This document shows, piece after piece, positions 60,373-64,000 of a stretch of DNA of 64,000 nt (position 1 is its first letter; each line of letters starts with the position of its first letter). The stretch comes from Pseudoxanthomonas sp. JBR18 (GTDB lineage: Bacteria; Pseudomonadota; Gammaproteobacteria; Xanthomonadales; Xanthomonadaceae): contig NZ_CP116339.1 in the NCBI RefSeq assembly GCF_028198165.1, forward strand, positions 3,727,001 through 3,791,000, read 5' to 3'. The translations under genes were made by a program, and so were the position numbers. A model generated the notes under the pieces. It ran no database searches and had not been told where the DNA came from. It saw only the letters and a list, made by a program, of their open reading frames with translations.

Positions 60373-61928
60373 CAGAAGGTCACGTACAGCGCCGTCAGGA
60401 TCGCCACCACCGCAAGCGCGGCCACGTTGAACGAGGGCGTGGTGTGGTAGCTGACATCACGGGTCTGGATGCGGTCGCGGTCGCCGCTGGCCTTGGTGAC
60501 CAGCGACACCACGATCGCCAGGACCAGTGACAACAGGAAAACCAGCCCGATGCGGTTCATGAACGGCACGTCCGGCAGCGCCACCTTGAGCACCAGGGAC
60601 AGGACAAACGAGGCGATGGCGGCGGTCAGGGCGCCGGCTTCGTTGGCCCGTTTCCAGAACATGCCCAGGAAGAAGATCACCACGATGCCCGGGGTGAAGA
60701 AGCCGGTGAACTCCTGGATGTACTGGAAGCCCTGGTCGAAGCCGCCCAGCAGCGGCCGGGCGGTCAGCACGCCGATGACGATCGCGGTGATCGCGGTGAT
60801 GCGTCCGACCATCACCAGGCGCTTCTGCGACGCCTCGGGGGCGCGCTTGGCATAGAAGTCCAGGGTGAAGATGGTCGCCACCGAATTGATCTTGGACGCC
60901 AGCGAGGCCACGATCGCGGCGATCAGCGCGGCGAAGACCAGCCCCAGCACGCCGCTGGGCAGCAGCCGCATCATCGTCGGATAGGCCTCATCGGGGCGCT
61001 CCAGCCCCGGGGCCAGCATCACCGCCGCGATGCCCGGCAGCACCACGATCACCGGGATCAGCAGCTTGAGGAAGGCGGCGAATACGATGCCCTTCTGCGC
61101 TTCGGGCACGTCCTTGGCGGCCAGGGCGCGCTGGATGATGTATTGGTTGAAGCCCCAGTAGCTCAGGTTGGCGATCCACAGCCCACCGATCAGCACCGAC
61201 AGGCCCGGCAGGTCCTTGTAGAAGGGGTTGTCGGGCTTGAGGATCATCTGGAAGCGGCCCGGTTCCTGCGCCAGCAGGGTGGTGAAGCCGGCCACCACGC
61301 TGCCATCCCCGATCTTGCTCAGCGTAATGACCGTGACCATCATGCCGCCGATGACCAGCAGCGAGACCTGCACGATGTCGGTCAGGGCCACGGCCTTGAG
61401 TCCGCCATAGAGCTGATAGAACAGGGCGAAGGCGCCCAGCAACACCAGCGCCAGCATCTGGTCCATCCCGGTGACCTGGGCGATGGCGATCGAGCCCAGC
61501 CACAGGATCGAGGTGAGGTTGACGAACACGTACAGCGCTAGCCAGAAGATCGCCATGACCGTGCGGATGCGCGTGCCGTAACGCTCCTCCAGGAACTGCG
61601 GCATGGTGGTGATGCGGTTGCGCAGGAAGATCGGCAGGAACCACTTGCCGACGATCAGCAGGGTCAGGGCCGCCATCCACTCGTAGGAGGCGATGGCCAG
61701 GCCGATGGCATAGCCCGAGCCGGACATGCCGATGATTTGCTCGGCCGAGATGTTGGCCGCGATCAGCGAAGCGCCGATGGCCCACCAGGGCAGGCTGCGG
61801 CTGGCCAGGAAGTAGTCCTGAGCGGACTTCTCACGGCCACCCTTCTCGCGCGAGACCACTTGGGCCAGCACGAAGATGCCGGTCAGGTAGACCAGCACGA
61901 TGGTGATGTCGAGGGGGGAAAGACGCAT
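60369..61928 (-). CDS. Sodium/sugar symporter (SSS family, SGLT-like)
   Basis: An integral membrane protein of 519 aa with about 13-14 helices. The SSS family signature is seen in YGGLKAVALTDIVQVSLLVI and FAALIAAIVASLASKINSVA, with DFYAKRAPEASQKRLVMVGR in the following loop. The early SLPWWAIGASLIAANISAEQ is typical of SGLT-type galactose/glucose symporters such as vSGLT. It should import a sugar with Na+. It lies 30 bp downstream of the lactonase gene and overlaps the sialidase-like gene by 4 bp. Confidence 0.93.
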   Translation of the reverse strand: MRLSPLDITIVLVYLTGIFVLAQVVSREKGGREKSAQDYFLASRSLPWWAIGASLIAANISAEQIIGMSGSGYAIGLAIASYEWMAALTLLIVGKWFLPIFLRNRITTMPQFLEERYGTRIRTVMAIFWLALYVFVNLTSILWLGSIAIAQVTGMDQMLALVLLGAFALFYQLYGGLKAVALTDIVQVSLLVIGGMMVTVITLSKIGDGSVVAGFTTLLAQEPGRFQMILKPDNPFYKDLPGLSVLIGGLWIANLSYWGFNQYIIQRALAAKDVPEAQKGIVFAAFLKLLIPVIVVLPGIAAVMLAPGLERPDEAYPTMMRLLPSGVLGLVFAALIAAIVASLASKINSVATIFTLDFYAKRAPEASQKRLVMVGRITAITAIVIGVLTARPLLGGFDQGFQYIQEFTGFFTPGIVVIFFLGMFWKRANEAGALTAAIASFVLSLVLKVALPDVPFMNRIGLVFLLSLVLAIVVSLVTKASGDRDRIQTRDVSYHTTPSFNVAALAVVAILTALYVTFW

Positions 61929-61958
61929 CGGGGAAACTCTCCGCAGGTCGGATCGGGA

Positions 61959-62855
61959 TCAGGAGCGCAATGCGGCGTTGGGATCGCCGGCAAAGCGCGC
62001 TTCGGGCAGGCCGCGCACGCCGGCCGGCGCGGCGAAGACATCGCCGGCGGCTGGATCACGGTCACTCCCCACCAGGCCGTCGTGGGCACTGGTGATGTAC
62101 AGCGTGGACAGGTCCGCACCACCCAGCGCCGGCCGTGTGGGCTGGGCGGTAGGGAGATGGATATCGCGATCGTGTTGGCCGTCGGGCAGATAGCGCGTCA
62201 CCCGGGCCGCGCCCCATTGCGCGCTCCAGAGGCCGCCTTGGGCGTCCACCGCCGCGCCGTCCGGCTCGCCGGGGTGATCGGACAGGTCGACGAACGTGGC
62301 GGGCACACCCAGCGTGTCGCCATATGCGACGTGCTGGATGCGCCGGTCCAGCGAATCGCAGAAGTACATCGTGTCGCCAGCCGGGCTGAAGGCGATGCTG
62401 TTGGAGATCGCCACGCCGGGCAGCGGCAGCGCCTCCAAAGTCAGATCCGCATTGAGCCGGAAGAAGCCGCCGACCTTGTGCTTGGGACCCTGCGCCGGCT
62501 CGTGCAGCGTGCCGAACACGAAGCGACCCTGCCGGTCGCCGCCCCCATCGTTGGCGCGCGTATCGGGCGCACGTGGGATGTCGCATAGCGGGCGTAGTTC
62601 CCCAGTGTCCAGGTGAAAGAAGGCAAGCCTGGAGGCCAGCGCCAGCAGCAGCCAGCCATCGGCCTGGCACAGCGCGAACGAGGCCAGCCGCTCGGGCATC
62701 GGCCATTGCTGCGTGTGACCGGTGGCCGGGACGTGGCGCCACAGCACCGCGTTGTGGATGTCCGTCCACAGCAGGGCGCCGGTGCGCTCGCACCACACCA
62801 CGCCTTCGCCCAGGCGGTTGCCGGCAGCCACGACCGTGCGTGCGTCGTCGCTCAC
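61959..62855 (-). CDS. SMP-30/gluconolactonase-like sugar lactonase
   Basis: A calcium-dependent lactonase-type beta propeller of 298 aa. Motifs: NRLGEGVVWCERTGALLWTD with the metal-ligand glutamate, ANDGGGDRQGRFVFGTLHEP, ISNSIAFSPAGDTMYFCDS and EPDGAAVDAQGGLWSAQWGA with the catalytic-site aspartate. It should open a sugar lactone, here probably galactonolactone, the step between the dehydrogenase and DgoD. GTG start overlapping the SDR stop (GTGA). The frame continues upstream inside the SDR gene, which is not used. Confidence 0.92.
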   Translation of the reverse strand: MSDDARTVVAAGNRLGEGVVWCERTGALLWTDIHNAVLWRHVPATGHTQQWPMPERLASFALCQADGWLLLALASRLAFFHLDTGELRPLCDIPRAPDTRANDGGGDRQGRFVFGTLHEPAQGPKHKVGGFFRLNADLTLEALPLPGVAISNSIAFSPAGDTMYFCDSLDRRIQHVAYGDTLGVPATFVDLSDHPGEPDGAAVDAQGGLWSAQWGAARVTRYLPDGQHDRDIHLPTAQPTRPALGGADLSTLYITSAHDGLVGSDRDPAAGDVFAAPAGVRGLPEARFAGDPNAALRS

Positions 62856-63652
62856 ACCCAGCCCCCATCCACGATGAACTGCTGGCCGGTGCACATGCGG
62901 CTGTCGTCGGCCGCCAGGAACAGCGCCATCCGCGCCAGGTCCTCGACCTGCAGGTAGCCGGGCAGGCACTGCGACTGGGCGATCTGCGCCTTGCCGGCAT
63001 CGTCCAGCCACAGGCGACGCTGCTTGTCGGTGATCACCCAGCCGGGCACCAGCGCGTTGATGCGGATGCGGTCGGCGCCCAGCTCGCGGGCCAGGCCGTT
63101 GACCAGGCCGTGCACGGCCGACTTGGCCATGGCGTACATCGGGTAGCCGGCATTCTTGATCATCCAACCGGTGGAACCCAGGCAGATGACCGAGCCACCA
63201 CCGGCTGCGCGCATGTCGCCGACCACCGACTGGGTGGCGAAGTACTGGTGGCGCAGGTTGACCGCGATGTTGCGTTCGAACTCAGCCGCGGTGGTCTGAC
63301 CGAAACGATGGCGCACGTCATTGGCCGCGTTGTTGACCAGCACGGTGATCGGCCCGAGCTGCGCACGGGCCTCGGCGATCGCCGTCTCTAGCGCCTCCAG
63401 ATCCGTGGCATCGCAGTGCCGGTAGAGCGGGACGTGTTCCGCATCGGCCAGGGTGGCCTGCAAGGCCTGCGCGCCGGCGTCGTCGATGTCCAGGAACGCT
63501 ACGCGCGCGCCCTGCCGCGCGAAGTGCGCGACGAAACCAGCGCCGATGCCGGTGGCGCCGCCGGTGACCAGCACCGTCCTCCCGGCCAGGCTGGGGTAGC
63601 GCGCCATCGACGCGGTCTCGGTGTGTTCGATGTCCTCCCTCATCGCACTCAC
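62852..63652 (-). CDS. SDR sugar dehydrogenase (galactose/aldose 1-dehydrogenase-like)
   Basis: A classical SDR of about 266 aa. Cofactor motif TGGATGIG near residue 31, NNAAND in place of NNAG, the serine in CLGSTGWMIKN, YAMAKSA as YxxxK, and the C-terminal GQQFIVDGGW. Together with the lactonase and galactonate dehydratase genes it fits oxidation of galactose (or arabinose or fucose) to the lactone. Two GTG codons (63655, 63652) and an ATG (63643) are possible starts; 63652 forms a GTGA overlap like the next gene junctions. Confidence 0.88.
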   Translation of the reverse strand: MSAMREDIEHTETASMARYPSLAGRTVLVTGGATGIGAGFVAHFARQGARVAFLDIDDAGAQALQATLADAEHVPLYRHCDATDLEALETAIAEARAQLGPITVLVNNAANDVRHRFGQTTAAEFERNIAVNLRHQYFATQSVVGDMRAAGGGSVICLGSTGWMIKNAGYPMYAMAKSAVHGLVNGLARELGADRIRINALVPGWVITDKQRRLWLDDAGKAQIAQSQCLPGYLQVEDLARMALFLAADDSRMCTGQQFIVDGGWV

Positions 63653-64000
63653 CACTCGGCCACGCTGCCATCGGCATGCCGCCAGATGGGGTTACGCCAT
63701 CGGTGGCCCTCGGCGACGCGTTCGTCCACATAGGCCTGGTTGATCTCGATGCCCAGGCCCGGGCCGCCGGGGATGGCGACATAACCGTCCTGGTAGGCGA
63801 ACGGCGAACGGTCCACCAGGTAATCCAGCAGATCGTTGGAGGCGTTGTAATGGATCCCCAGGCTTTGTTCCTGGATGAAGGCGTTGTAGCAGACCGCGTC
63901 GATCTGCAGGTTGGCCGCCAGCGCGATGGGCCCGAGCGGGCAATGCAGGGCGAGCGCCACGTCGAAGGCTTCGGCCATCGCGGCGATCTTGCACGTCTCG
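63649..64000 (-). CDS. dgoD: D-galactonate dehydratase, partial (N-terminus outside window)
   Basis: The last 116 residues of an enolase-superfamily sugar-acid dehydratase are visible. ALHCPLGPIALAANLQID followed by AVCYNAFIQEQSLGIHYN and DGYVAIPGGPGLGIEINQ is nearly identical in pattern to D-galactonate dehydratases, and the end HRWRNPIWRHADGSVAEW is the characteristic DgoD C-terminus with its histidine/tryptophan lid. It would convert galactonate to 2-keto-3-deoxygalactonate. It overlaps the dehydrogenase gene and is upstream in the operon; the start lies beyond the right window edge. Confidence 0.94.
   Translation of the reverse strand, partial: ETCKIAAMAEAFDVALALHCPLGPIALAANLQIDAVCYNAFIQEQSLGIHYNASNDLLDYLVDRSPFAYQDGYVAIPGGPGLGIEINQAYVDERVAEGHRWRNPIWRHADGSVAEW

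Overview
The window comes from a high-GC gammaproteobacterium of the Xanthomonadaceae type (Xanthomonas, Stenotrophomonas, Pseudoxanthomonas, Luteimonas). The reasons are the arrangement flgBCDEFGH / cheV / flgA-flgM-flgN, the sigma-54 (GGCAC-N5-TTGC) and sigma-28 (TAAA-N15-GCCGATAA-like) motility promoters, many c-di-GMP proteins, and the block nudJ-mnmA-hflD / clpS-clpA / infA-aat. I do not assign a genus. No rRNA, tRNA, CRISPR array, integrase or intact insertion sequence was seen.

Region by region. 1-7574: flagellar rod/hook genes on the minus strand, with cheV; flgA, flgM and flgN diverge on the plus strand. Sigma-54 sites lie before flgB, flgG and flgA, and a sigma-28 site before flgM. 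7668-17437: signal transduction, with two PAS histidine kinases, a degenerate GGDEF-EAL-receiver protein, an apparently intact GGDEF-EAL protein and a chemoreceptor; the last two have sigma-28 promoters. 17612-23084: housekeeping (hflD, mnmA, nudJ, clpS, clpA, infA). 23171-26049: a foreign, lower-GC insert of 2181 bp sits between infA and aat. It is flanked by 349-bp direct repeats of the aat 3' end (14 mismatches) and cuts through a lysR gene on one side and a flavin reductase gene on the other. 26457-37699: a FemAB-like acyltransferase gene, a DUF2254 gene, a metallophosphoesterase gene, trxB, ftsK, a DUF3857/transglutaminase gene, lolA and rarA.

37683-38304: a promoter, a fluoride riboswitch, a 20-residue leader ORF and the fluoride channel gene crcB, joined ATGA to the leader. 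38353-46620: a minus-strand lipid-modification cluster next to an ECF sigma/anti-sigma pair. It has two Cfa-type methyltransferases, a DUF1295 reductase/methyltransferase, DUF2878, DUF1365, an FAD oxidoreductase and a fatty-acid desaturase, and six of its genes overlap end to start. 46703-48493: small membrane and periplasmic proteins of unknown role. 48662-51312: a two-gene NRPS-like system, adenylation protein plus carrier-thioesterase protein, with no condensation domain. 51942-55757: the periplasmic molybdenum aldehyde oxidase paoABC. 56098-59234: a FecR / OmpA-like lipoprotein / CHASE2-HD-GYP operon. 59305-64000: a sugar-acid operon (dgoD, a dehydrogenase, an SMP-30 lactonase, a sodium/sugar symporter and a BNR sialidase-like protein), cut by the window end.

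The most interesting points are the decayed insertion that duplicated the aat 3' end, the riboswitch-leader-crcB arrangement, a likely set of leaderless genes sharing one promoter spacing (clpS, rarA, the adenylation gene), the ECF-linked lipid cluster, and the split A / T-TE system whose adenylation domain seems to lack the amino-acid-binding Asp.
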